From contig JAPUFN010000063.1 in NCBI GenBank assembly GCA_027293665.1, positions 1 through 9,885 on the forward strand: DNA of 9,885 nt. The letters run 5' to 3'. Below the pieces are notes generated by a model, which worked only from the letters and a program-made list of their open reading frames with translations, did no database searches and was not told the origin of the DNA. The stretch is from Gammaproteobacteria bacterium (GTDB taxonomy: Bacteria > Pseudomonadota > Gammaproteobacteria > Pseudomonadales > Azotimanducaceae). Positions 1 through 6,016 of this stretch are shown here, piece by piece. Position numbers and translations under genes: made by a program. Position 1 is the first letter of the stretch; each line of letters starts with the position of its first letter.

Positions 1-156
1 TTCGCACCGATGAGCCTGGCGATTCAACAGGCGCTTGCGCCATTGCGATTTCGTCAGCGGCAGGCGAGACGGGGTTATAAATTCGGCAGCAGCGCTTGAG
101 AGCGGACCACGGCCTGCGGCGTTCGACGTTGAAAACAATCAGCCGGACATATCACA
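1..156. other. Unresolved left edge, no supported gene
   Basis: No gene can be assigned here. Two partial reading possibilities exist. On the plus strand, frame 1 is open from the edge to a TGA at 97-99; it could be the tail of a gene converging on serA, but its residues match nothing I recognise. On the minus strand, an ATG at 43 is open to the edge (starting MAQAPVESPG) and could begin a gene downstream of serA, but it has no clear ribosome binding site. The short palindrome GGCGCTTGCGCC lies at 30-41. The longer plus-strand frame beginning at 35 runs over the serA 3' end and looks like a shadow. Confidence 0.3.
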
Positions 157-1332
157 TCAGATCTTGAATTCACGAACATTGAGAACGCTTTCGATTGCGC
201 AGATGTCGTCTATCAGTTCCGGTAACGGCTCGTCAGCCACATCGATCAGGTTGTAGGCCACATCACCCCGGCTCTTGTTGAGCATGTCGACCACGTTGAT
301 GGCTCGCTCCGCCAGCACAGACGTCATCTGGCCCAGCATGCCCGGCACGTTGTTGTTGGTGACGGCAAGCCGAAAACCACCTGTGGGCTCGAGGTAGACT
401 TCGGGGTAGTTGACCGAATTGCGGATATTGCCAGTCTGCAGAAATTCGACGAGTTGATCGGCCGCCATAACGGCACAGTTCTCTTCGGCCTCTTCGGTAC
501 TCGCTCCGAGGTGCGGCGTGAGCCGAACTTGCGGATGATCGGTCAATCCGGGTACCGGGAAATCCGCGACGTAGAGATCCACCCGGCCATCGGCAAGCGC
601 ACCGATGAGTGCTTCAGTATCGACGATCGGTTGTCGGGCGAAATTCAACAGCACACTTCCCGGGCGGAACGAACGCAGGCTCTCTGCATTGATCAGGCCT
701 CGGGTTTCCGGCAGCAGCGGCACGTGTAAGGTCACGAAATCGGCCCTGGAAAAAAGACTCGGCAGGTTCTCCATACGTTGCACTTCTGCCGGTAGGCGCC
801 AGGCTGCATCCACCGAGATCGCCGGGTCGTAGCCGAGCACGTCCATGCCGAGATCGAGGGCTGCGCGTGCGACCAGGGAGCCGATCGCGCCGAGCCCCAC
901 CACGCCGAGGGATTTACCATACAATTCCCGGCCCTTGAACCGCTTCTTCTCCGCTTCGACGAGTCGATTGAGCTCTGCCTCATCGGTCACGCCCTTAAGG
1001 CTTCTAACGTATTCGATGCCGCCGACGAGATCGCGGGAGGCCAGCAGCAGTGCTGCGAGTACGAGTTCCTTCACCGAGTTGGCGTTCGCCCCGGGAGTGT
1101 TGAATACGACGATGCCCTGCTCCGTGCAGGACTCAACGGGCACGTTGTTTACTCCAGCGCCAGCCCGGGCAACCGCGAGCAGACTCGAGGTGAGATCAGT
1201 TGCAGCGAGCTTGTGGCTGCGCAGCAGGATTGCGTGGGGATCGCTGATTTCCGAGCCAACTTCGTAAGTGTCCCGTGAAAAGCGATCCAGGCCACGCACG
1301 GCAATCTGGTTGAATGTTCTAACCTTGTACAT
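157..1332 (-). CDS. serA: D-3-phosphoglycerate dehydrogenase, short form with ACT domain
   Basis: This enzyme oxidises 3-phosphoglycerate to 3-phosphohydroxypyruvate with NAD, the first step of cytosolic serine synthesis. From the ATG at 1332 it has 391 residues. The split catalytic domain surrounds a Rossmann fold with GLGAIG at 146-151 and an acidic residue, Asp169, ending the second strand. Arg233 (NFARQP) and His274 (TPHLGAST) fit the catalytic Arg and His of D-2-hydroxyacid dehydrogenases. A C-terminal ACT domain spans about 320-391, the domain through which serine inhibits E. coli SerA. The long ASB insert of mycobacterial-type enzymes is absent. The glutamate that E. coli SerA has in FPTEP is not conserved; here the segment reads FPVPG. 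The frame opens further upstream to 1416, but family N-termini start like MYKVRTFN. An ATG at 1344 is the alternative start. The gene appears to be transcribed alone. Confidence 0.93.
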   Translation of the reverse strand: MYKVRTFNQIAVRGLDRFSRDTYEVGSEISDPHAILLRSHKLAATDLTSSLLAVARAGAGVNNVPVESCTEQGIVVFNTPGANANSVKELVLAALLLASRDLVGGIEYVRSLKGVTDEAELNRLVEAEKKRFKGRELYGKSLGVVGLGAIGSLVARAALDLGMDVLGYDPAISVDAAWRLPAEVQRMENLPSLFSRADFVTLHVPLLPETRGLINAESLRSFRPGSVLLNFARQPIVDTEALIGALADGRVDLYVADFPVPGLTDHPQVRLTPHLGASTEEAEENCAVMAADQLVEFLQTGNIRNSVNYPEVYLEPTGGFRLAVTNNNVPGMLGQMTSVLAERAINVVDMLNKSRGDVAYNLIDVADEPLPELIDDICAIESVLNVREFKI

Positions 1333-1358
1333 ATGTTCTCGCATTGTCCTGTCCGGCG

Positions 1359-1364
1359 ATTCTA
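1359..1364 (-). promoter_or_regulatory. Possible -10 element of the serA promoter
   Basis: On the minus strand TAGAAT lies here, one mismatch from TATAAT. A transcript would start near 1352, about 20 bases ahead of the preferred ATG at 1332 and too close to the ATG at 1344, which supports the later start. No good -35 box is seen at 16-18 bases. A dyad AGGCG-AG-CGCCT at 1383-1394 lies just upstream, around the expected -35 region. This is a weak call based on one hexamer. Confidence 0.3.
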
Positions 1365-1442
1365 GCCTCGCGCACCTTACACAGGCGAGCGCCTTTACGC
1401 ATGTCTTGCCGCGCACGCGTCTTTAGTTCAGACCGTTTTTTT

Positions 1443-2513
1443 CTAAAGAGCGGCTTTGTGTATGGCGCCGGTCAGCAGCGCTACCGAATCAAGCACCGTG
1501 AACTGCGCGAGCCGCTCGCGCATCTGTGGCAATTGTTCGAATACGTCGTTGAGGGCAGCCAGCAGCACCGCAGCGTCAAGCCCTGCCTCGGCAACGCTTG
1601 CGCTGTATCCCAGCGATTGCGCGTAAGCCGCATTCTCAACCTGATCGCCACGGCTGACCGCAGGGCTCAAAGGAATGAGCAGATTCGGTTTGTGCAGACA
1701 GAGCAATTCGTAGAGCGTGTTCGCCCCGGCCCGGGAGATCACCACATCCGCCGCGGCCAGCATATCGCCCCAGCCTTCGTCGACGTATTCGAATTCCCGA
1801 TAACCCGGGACCTCGACCCCACTGGCCTTTCCCGCACCACAGACATGTGCTACGTCGCAACGCTCGAGCAATTCCGTGAGAGCGTCGCGAACGACACGAT
1901 TGATTGCATCTGCGCCAAGGCTTCCTCCGGTTACGACAAGCACGGGCTTGTCGCCGGAAAATCCAAGCAGCTCCAGACCGCGGTTAGCATTGCCGGCCGT
2001 CAACTGCTTGCGCACCGGTGTGCCAGTCAACAACAACTCACCCGAGAACCGCGTGTTTGCCACAATCGGTTCGGAGCCGGCGAAGTTGACACACAGCGTG
2101 CGAATGAATGGCAGAGCCAGGCGATTGGCAAGCCCGGGGGTAAGGTCTGATTCGTGAGCGACCACGGGCACCCGGCACAGCGCTGCCGCCAGCACCACCG
2201 GAAGGCTGACGAAACCGCCTTTGGAGAAAACGACATCGGGCCGGTCAGCCCGGATCAGTGCGACCGCTTGCAGAAAACCCTTCGCAACCCGGAAAACATC
2301 GAGCAGATTCTCCAGCGAGAAGTAACGGCGCAGCTTGCCCGCCGAAATCGCGTGATAACGAATTGCAAGATCCGCCAGCAACGCTGCCTCCAGGCCGCTG
2401 TCACTGCCCACGAAACTGACCTGCACGCCATCTTCGAGCAATCGTTGCATGACGGGGATTGCTGGAATCACATGCCCACCCGTACCGCCACCAGTGAAGA
2501 GTACTTTGTTCAT
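1443..2513 (-). CDS. murG: MurG-type UDP-GlcNAc:undecaprenyl-PP-MurNAc-pentapeptide GlcNAc transferase
   Basis: MurG enzymes add GlcNAc to lipid I, making lipid II, on the inner face of the cytoplasmic membrane. This 356-residue protein has the two-domain GT-B layout. The first glycine loop is GGGTGGH at 8-14, the second is GGSLGA at 196-201, and a UDP-GlcNAc-binding stretch RAGANTLYEL lies at 261-270, including Glu269. From memory, GKLRRYFS (59-66), FSKGGFVS (96-103), HESDLTPGLAN (120-130) and SRGDQVENAA (287-296) resemble MurG of Clostridium and Streptococcus. Typical proteobacterial MurG has GGYVSGP, HEQN and RSGALT in the corresponding places. It is the last gene of the operon, 22 bases after hda, and no murC or ftsW flanks it. 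The frame continues upstream into hda, but ATG 2513 matches the family start; it has no clear Shine-Dalgarno. It may be a second MurG or an enzyme for a related lipid-linked sugar. Confidence 0.88.
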   Translation of the reverse strand: MNKVLFTGGGTGGHVIPAIPVMQRLLEDGVQVSFVGSDSGLEAALLADLAIRYHAISAGKLRRYFSLENLLDVFRVAKGFLQAVALIRADRPDVVFSKGGFVSLPVVLAAALCRVPVVAHESDLTPGLANRLALPFIRTLCVNFAGSEPIVANTRFSGELLLTGTPVRKQLTAGNANRGLELLGFSGDKPVLVVTGGSLGADAINRVVRDALTELLERCDVAHVCGAGKASGVEVPGYREFEYVDEGWGDMLAAADVVISRAGANTLYELLCLHKPNLLIPLSPAVSRGDQVENAAYAQSLGYSASVAEAGLDAAVLLAALNDVFEQLPQMRERLAQFTVLDSVALLTGAIHKAAL

Positions 2514-2535
2514 CGCTGAGGATTTAAGCAACGCT

Positions 2536-3228
2536 TCACAACCGCAGAACTTCCTTGAGCAGCGGGATCGTGATTCGTCGCTGGGCAGACATCGCCGCGT
2601 TATCCACAGCATCCAACTGACCCAGAAGATCCGGTAATCGACGCACCGAACGGGCAAGCCAGAAGTCGATCACAGCCGTCTCGAGAGCCAGACCCTTACG
2701 CTGCGCCACCTGCCGAAGCACCACCGCGAGACCCTGATCATCCAGTGCTGCGATGCGGTATGAAGCGAGCGAGCGCATCCTCGAAGCGAGGTCCGCCAGC
2801 ACAAAATTCAGGCTACCTGCGGCAGCCGATGCGCTGACGAGCAGCCGACCGCCGCTACTCAACTGGCCTTCATAAAGACTGATCAGGGCTGCTTCGAGCC
2901 GTCGGTCGTCGAGCCACTCATGAATGTCGTCTACGGCAATTAATTCGGCTGACAAGCCATCCAACGCAAGCGGCTCGCGATCAAAAAGTGCCAACGGGAG
3001 ATACACCGCCGTCAGATCGTTTGCCTGCGCTGCCTGACAAGCCGCCTGTAAAAGATGACTCCGGCCGCTGCCCGTATCTCCCCACAACCACATGCCGGCA
3101 AAACCGGCAACGACCGACAACTCCCCGAGCCGTTCAACAATTTCCACGTTCGCCGCTGCGTGATAGTTGTCAAAGTCACACAGTTCGTTGATGCGCAGAT
3201 CAATCGTCAGCTGCGACGGTCCACTCAT
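2536..3228 (-). CDS. hda: Hda, DnaA regulatory inactivator
   Basis: Hda works with the DNA-loaded sliding clamp to trigger ATP hydrolysis by DnaA, resetting the initiator after replication starts. The 230-residue protein matches Hda length and consists of a AAA+ module like DnaA domain III without the DNA-binding domain IV. Near the N-terminus QLTIDL (6-11) fits the clamp-binding motif. Walker A is GDTGSGRSHLL at 50-60, with Arg56 in place of the usual lysine, as in E. coli Hda. Walker B is LIAVDDIH (96-103). The LASRM segment holds Arg150, equivalent to the arginine finger, and a sensor-2-like region lies near 195-210. The C-terminus (ITIPLLKEVLRL) closely follows E. coli Hda. The ATG at 3228 overlaps the upstream TGA as ATGA, with AGG eight bases before it, so translation is probably coupled. 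The frame upstream to 3375 overlaps the previous gene and is not used. Confidence 0.93.
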   Translation of the reverse strand: MSGPSQLTIDLRINELCDFDNYHAAANVEIVERLGELSVVAGFAGMWLWGDTGSGRSHLLQAACQAAQANDLTAVYLPLALFDREPLALDGLSAELIAVDDIHEWLDDRRLEAALISLYEGQLSSGGRLLVSASAAAGSLNFVLADLASRMRSLASYRIAALDDQGLAVVLRQVAQRKGLALETAVIDFWLARSVRRLPDLLGQLDAVDNAAMSAQRRITIPLLKEVLRL

Positions 3229-3806
3229 GATGTGCGCCTGAAGTTGCGCCAGGCCCTGTTGCCCCACGTCACCACATAATCCAGACCAGACGCGATCCCC
3301 AATACCGCGAGAATATAAAAGCAGTACGGATTGACGAGCACGCCGGCGACTTCGCTGAAAATTGGAAAACCACACAATGAGAGGAGCAACAACAACAGCG
3401 TCACGATCTGCATTGCCGTGTTGGTTTTGCTGATGAACGTCGGGGAAAACGCTATCGGTTCGAACAACAGTCGGTAAATGCCCGCCCCCGTCATGATAAT
3501 CGCGTCACGGCCAACTACGATTGCGGCAACCCAGATTGGAATATGGCCCTGCAGCGTAAACACGATGAGCAGCACGGCAACCAGCAGCTTGTCGGCGACC
3601 GGATCCATTGCCGCCCCAAAACTGCTGCGCCAGTCAAAGCGGCGGGCGAGCCAACCGTCGAGCGCATCGCTTGCTCCGGCAACGGACATCATCACGAGCG
3701 AAGACACATACATTTCACGCCACAGCAGGATTGCCGTAGGCAGCACGAGGAGAATTCTCACTATCGTGATGACGTTGGGTATCTGCGCAACCCTCATTAT
3801 CGTCAT
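3225..3806 (-). CDS. CDP-alcohol phosphatidyltransferase family membrane protein (PgsA-like)
   Basis: This 193-residue integral membrane enzyme should transfer a phosphatidyl group from CDP-diacylglycerol to an alcohol, probably glycerol-3-phosphate or a related acceptor, in the inner membrane. The family signature is complete: Asp47, Asp50-Gly51, Ala54-Arg55, Gly64, Asp68 and Asp72. The four aspartates bind metal and substrate. Several hydrophobic segments are visible, for example about 13-28, 76-86, 91-100, 133-147 and 160-178. Downstream it reads GRDAIIMTGA at 99-108, where E. coli PgsA has AREIIISAL, so it is a divergent branch. It could be phosphatidylglycerophosphate synthase or another CDP-alcohol transferase, and I leave the symbol blank. 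Its ATG overlaps the upstream TGA by ATGA and lies in the edge of a perfect stem-loop. A second ATG at 3797 is the alternative start. Neither has a clear Shine-Dalgarno. Confidence 0.85.
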   Translation of the reverse strand: MTIMRVAQIPNVITIVRILLVLPTAILLWREMYVSSLVMMSVAGASDALDGWLARRFDWRSSFGAAMDPVADKLLVAVLLIVFTLQGHIPIWVAAIVVGRDAIIMTGAGIYRLLFEPIAFSPTFISKTNTAMQIVTLLLLLLSLCGFPIFSEVAGVLVNPYCFYILAVLGIASGLDYVVTWGNRAWRNFRRTS

Positions 3807-4852
3807 CTGCGGCGCCAGACGAGCCGCAGATCAGCCTGCCCGGTAATCGCCAGCCGATCGTTGAACAACCGGCGATCGGCCTGTAAAAGACCAAGCAACT
3901 GCTCGGGTGCTGCGCGCGTGCTCAGCAGCAAACTCAATCGCGTCCCCTGCAGTTGCGCCACGCCAACCGAATCGACGAACTCGAGACTCTCGAGATACTG
4001 CAGCAGCTCTCCGTAATCTGCCGGGGTTCGAATGCCATCGATCGAAACCTGCAGCTCTCTCGTCTCTCGCCCCAGCACGGCGGAGCGTGCGGCTAGTTCA
4101 TCGGCAAGAACATCGACCACCGCGACCGCCTGGTCGAGCAGGTCGCCTTCGCTGCCGTGCCACGGAATCACCCGGCCCTCGAGCCAGAATTCCCAGTCGC
4201 TGAGCCATTGCCCGGATTCTGCGATCTCGGCGCGGCCAACGAGCACGACTTCCGCACCATAGCGCTTTGATGCCGGTTCCAGCACCTGGGACAAACGCCC
4301 CCAGACCGCTGCAGGTGTCACCTGCAGCTGGTCCTGCAGATCCAGCAGCGGCAGAAGCAATGGAATACCTCGGATCTTAGCTTGATTGTTCATGGCATCG
4401 ACGATGATCGATTCACCGGTCGCGCCCAGCAGCGAGCGCGTAACACCATCCTCCACTACCACCCAGGCAATGACCCGCCGCCGCGACGATCGCCAGATCG
4501 GCAGATCCGCCGCCTTGACGAGTTCGAGCAGAGGCACCGAATCGAACTGAATCACAAGCTCAAGCCCTGCCTCCGTCTGGCCTGCGACAAAACGAAATTC
4601 GTTGTAGTAGGACTCTGGTGACTGCAACGCTGCGGTGACTTCCGGCGTGCGCGGAACATGGGCAAGTCCGGTCAATCGGGTGAGCGCGATGAGCAGGGCT
4701 TTGCTCGACGCGCTTTTTCGTTCCTGCCGCGACTGGCTCTCCACCGGAATCGAGACTTCGTAGAGCCACGACAGCACAACTGCCGCCCGCAAATCGCCGC
4801 ACCACGCAAGGCTGACCAACAGCATCGACAACAAAGACAATCTGACCTGCAA
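3803..4852 (-). CDS. Exported DUF2066 family protein
   Basis: This matches proteins known as DUF2066, often found between purM and hda in gammaproteobacteria; no biochemical function is established that I know of. From the TTG at 4852 it has 349 residues. The N-terminus looks like a Sec signal peptide: a short basic start MQVR, a hydrophobic core LSLLSMLLVSLA, and likely cleavage near residues 23-24 (LRA/A). The mature part would be periplasmic, with an SKALLIALTRLTG stretch (50-62) typical of the family. I chose TTG 4852 because AAGGA (4864-4860) stands seven bases before it. An upstream TTG at 4882 has no binding site, and the first ATG (4825) would cut into the signal core. LAWC at 15-18 is not a good lipobox because Trp precedes Cys. 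It is the first gene of the operon and is divergent from purM. Confidence 0.8.
   Translation of the reverse strand: MQVRLSLLSMLLVSLAWCGDLRAAVVLSWLYEVSIPVESQSRQERKSASSKALLIALTRLTGLAHVPRTPEVTAALQSPESYYNEFRFVAGQTEAGLELVIQFDSVPLLELVKAADLPIWRSSRRRVIAWVVVEDGVTRSLLGATGESIIVDAMNNQAKIRGIPLLLPLLDLQDQLQVTPAAVWGRLSQVLEPASKRYGAEVVLVGRAEIAESGQWLSDWEFWLEGRVIPWHGSEGDLLDQAVAVVDVLADELAARSAVLGRETRELQVSIDGIRTPADYGELLQYLESLEFVDSVGVAQLQGTRLSLLLSTRAAPEQLLGLLQADRRLFNDRLAITGQADLRLVWRRR
3805..3831 (-). promoter_or_regulatory. Perfect 9-bp stem-loop over a stop/start junction
   Basis: ATCTGCGGC at 3805-3813 and GCCGCAGAT at 3823-3831 are exact reverse complements separated by nine bases. In the minus-strand mRNA the hairpin covers the last codons of the DUF2066 gene. 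It also covers the region upstream of the phosphatidyltransferase ATG (3806-3804) and the first two bases of that ATG. No T-run follows, so it is not a standard terminator. A ribosome finishing the upstream gene would have to melt it, which suggests coupled translation. The dyad is seen directly; the role is inference. Confidence 0.5.
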
Positions 4853-4859
4853 GGGAACT

Positions 4860-4864
4860 TCCTT
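4860..4864 (-). promoter_or_regulatory. Ribosome binding site deciding the TTG start of the DUF2066 gene
   Basis: AAGGA on the minus strand is seven bases before TTG at 4852. It is the strongest Shine-Dalgarno-like site near the candidate starts (TTG 4882, TTG 4852, ATG 4825) and gives a well-formed signal peptide. Confidence 0.6.
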
Positions 4865-4908
4865 AAGAACAATCCGCCGCAAGTTTAACCAATTCGTTTT
4901 ATCAGGTC

Positions 4909-4917
4909 TGGTACACT
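4909..4917 (+). promoter_or_regulatory. purM: Possible extended -10 promoter for purM
   Basis: TGGTACACT fits an extended -10 element (TGn followed by TACACT, two mismatches from TATAAT). No convincing -35 hexamer lies 16-18 bases upstream, which an extended -10 can tolerate. Transcription would start near 4924, leaving a very short leader before either the ATG at 4936 or the TTG at 4950. No confident promoter was found for the divergent operon. Confidence 0.35.
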
Positions 4918-4949
4918 CTCACGCCCTCTCAATAGATGACAGACGAGCA

Positions 4950-5975
4950 TTGACCAAGGGTCTGACCTACCGCGATGCTGGCGTCGATATCGATGCTGGC
5001 AGTGAACTCGTCAAACGCATCGGACCTGCCTGCAAGGCCACACACCGACCTGAACTGCTCGGAGCCATAGGTGGCTTTGCTGCCCTCGCGGAACTGCCCG
5101 ATCGCTATCGACAGCCCGTGCTGGTTACCGGCACAGACGGTGTGGGGACCAAGCTCAAACTCGCAATCGACCACGATCACCACGACAGTGTCGGCCAGGA
5201 CCTGGTCGCGATGTGCGTCAACGACGTTCTGGTCACCGGTGCTGAGCCTTTCCTCTTTCTCGACTACTATGCCAGCGGCAAACTCGACGTCGACATCGCC
5301 GAGCGCGTCGTCAAAGGCATTGCTTATGGCTGCGAGCTCGCCGGCTGCGCGCTCGTCGGTGGAGAGACGGCTGAAATGCCTGGATTTTACTCGGCCGGTG
5401 ACTATGACCTGGCCGGCTTCTGTGTCGGCGTCGTGGAGAAAGATGAAATCGTTACCGGTGCTGAACTCGCCATCGGCGACAGCCTGATCGGCCTGTCGAG
5501 CAGTGGCCCGCACGCTAACGGTTACTCGCTAATCCGCCGTATCCTCAGCGATTCCGGCGTCGAGCTTAAGCCCACTCTCCTGGCGCAACTGCTCGCACCG
5601 ACCCGCATCTATGCCAGCGCAATTGCACAGCTGCACGGCTCCATGGCAATTGGCGGCATGGCCCACATCACCGGCGGCGGATTGCTGGAGAACCTGCCCC
5701 GCATGTTCAGCACGACCGGGCTTGCAGCGCTAATTGATCCCGACAGCTGGCAGCGGCCGGAAATATTCAGCTGGCTGCAGCAGGCGGGGAATGTCGCGGA
5801 GACCGAAATGTTGCGCACTTTTAATTGCGGCATCGGCTACATCGTCTGCGTGCCCGCAAACCAGGCGGATTCCGCTGTCGATTGTCTGACCGGGGCCGGT
5901 GAACAAGCGCAGGTCATCGGCGAGCTCGTCGCTCACGATCACATCCCGCAGGCAGATCAGCTGCTGATTGCCTAG
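4950..5975 (+). CDS. purM: Phosphoribosylformylglycinamidine cyclo-ligase (AIR synthetase)
   Basis: PurM closes the imidazole ring in step five of purine synthesis, turning FGAM and ATP into aminoimidazole ribotide in the cytosol. The 341-residue product is close to E. coli length (345). Family landmarks are all present: YRDAGVDIDAG (7-17), the GTDGVGTKLKLA glycine-rich loop (61-72), VGQDLVAMCVND (81-92), GGETAEMPGFY (137-147), SSSGPHANGYSL (183-194) and HITGGGLLENLP (239-250). The start is odd. The first in-frame ATG is at codon 88, so the reading begins at TTG 4950 with only a weak GAG upstream. An ATG at 4936 lies one base out of frame and encodes MTDEH before a TGA overlapping the TTG. 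The natural start may therefore be 4936 if one base is missing here. No purN follows; the next gene converges from the other strand. Confidence 0.95.
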   Translation: MTKGLTYRDAGVDIDAGSELVKRIGPACKATHRPELLGAIGGFAALAELPDRYRQPVLVTGTDGVGTKLKLAIDHDHHDSVGQDLVAMCVNDVLVTGAEPFLFLDYYASGKLDVDIAERVVKGIAYGCELAGCALVGGETAEMPGFYSAGDYDLAGFCVGVVEKDEIVTGAELAIGDSLIGLSSSGPHANGYSLIRRILSDSGVELKPTLLAQLLAPTRIYASAIAQLHGSMAIGGMAHITGGGLLENLPRMFSTTGLAALIDPDSWQRPEIFSWLQQAGNVAETEMLRTFNCGIGYIVCVPANQADSAVDCLTGAGEQAQVIGELVAHDHIPQADQLLIA

Positions 5976-5978
5976 CAG

Positions 5979-6005
5979 CCGGCAAGCGCTCGACCGGACT
6001 GCCGG
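5979..6005. terminator. Weak inverted repeat between convergent purM and dcd
   Basis: CCGGCA (5979-5984) and TGCCGG (6000-6005) can pair over a 15-base loop in the 41-base gap between the two stop codons. Either strand could form it. No T-run follows on either side, so it would be a poor intrinsic terminator; its position between convergent genes is the main argument. Confidence 0.25.
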
Positions 6006-6016
6006 GCACACGTCTT

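Noticed and set aside
1419..1442. Plus-strand GTCT/AGAC hairpin followed by seven T
   Set aside because: The stem is only four base pairs and no plus-strand gene ends here. For the minus-strand murG transcript the run is A, so it cannot act as its terminator.
1344..2150. 268-codon plus-strand open frame opposite murG
   Set aside because: It lies antisense to a clear murG, has no recognisable domain and is rich in Arg/Gln as expected from a complementary frame of a GC-rich gene.
2514..2657. 48-residue N-terminal extension of murG
   Set aside because: It would be read from within hda in another frame and resembles no MurG N-terminus; ATG 2513 matches the family start.
4796..4852. Lipoprotein signal in the DUF2066 protein (LAWC)
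   Set aside because: Trp directly before Cys does not fit a lipobox; an ordinary signal peptide with later cleavage fits better.
4929..5513. 194-codon minus-strand open frame opposite purM
   Set aside because: It is fully antisense to conserved purM motifs; its composition is that of a complementary frame and it has no ribosome binding site.
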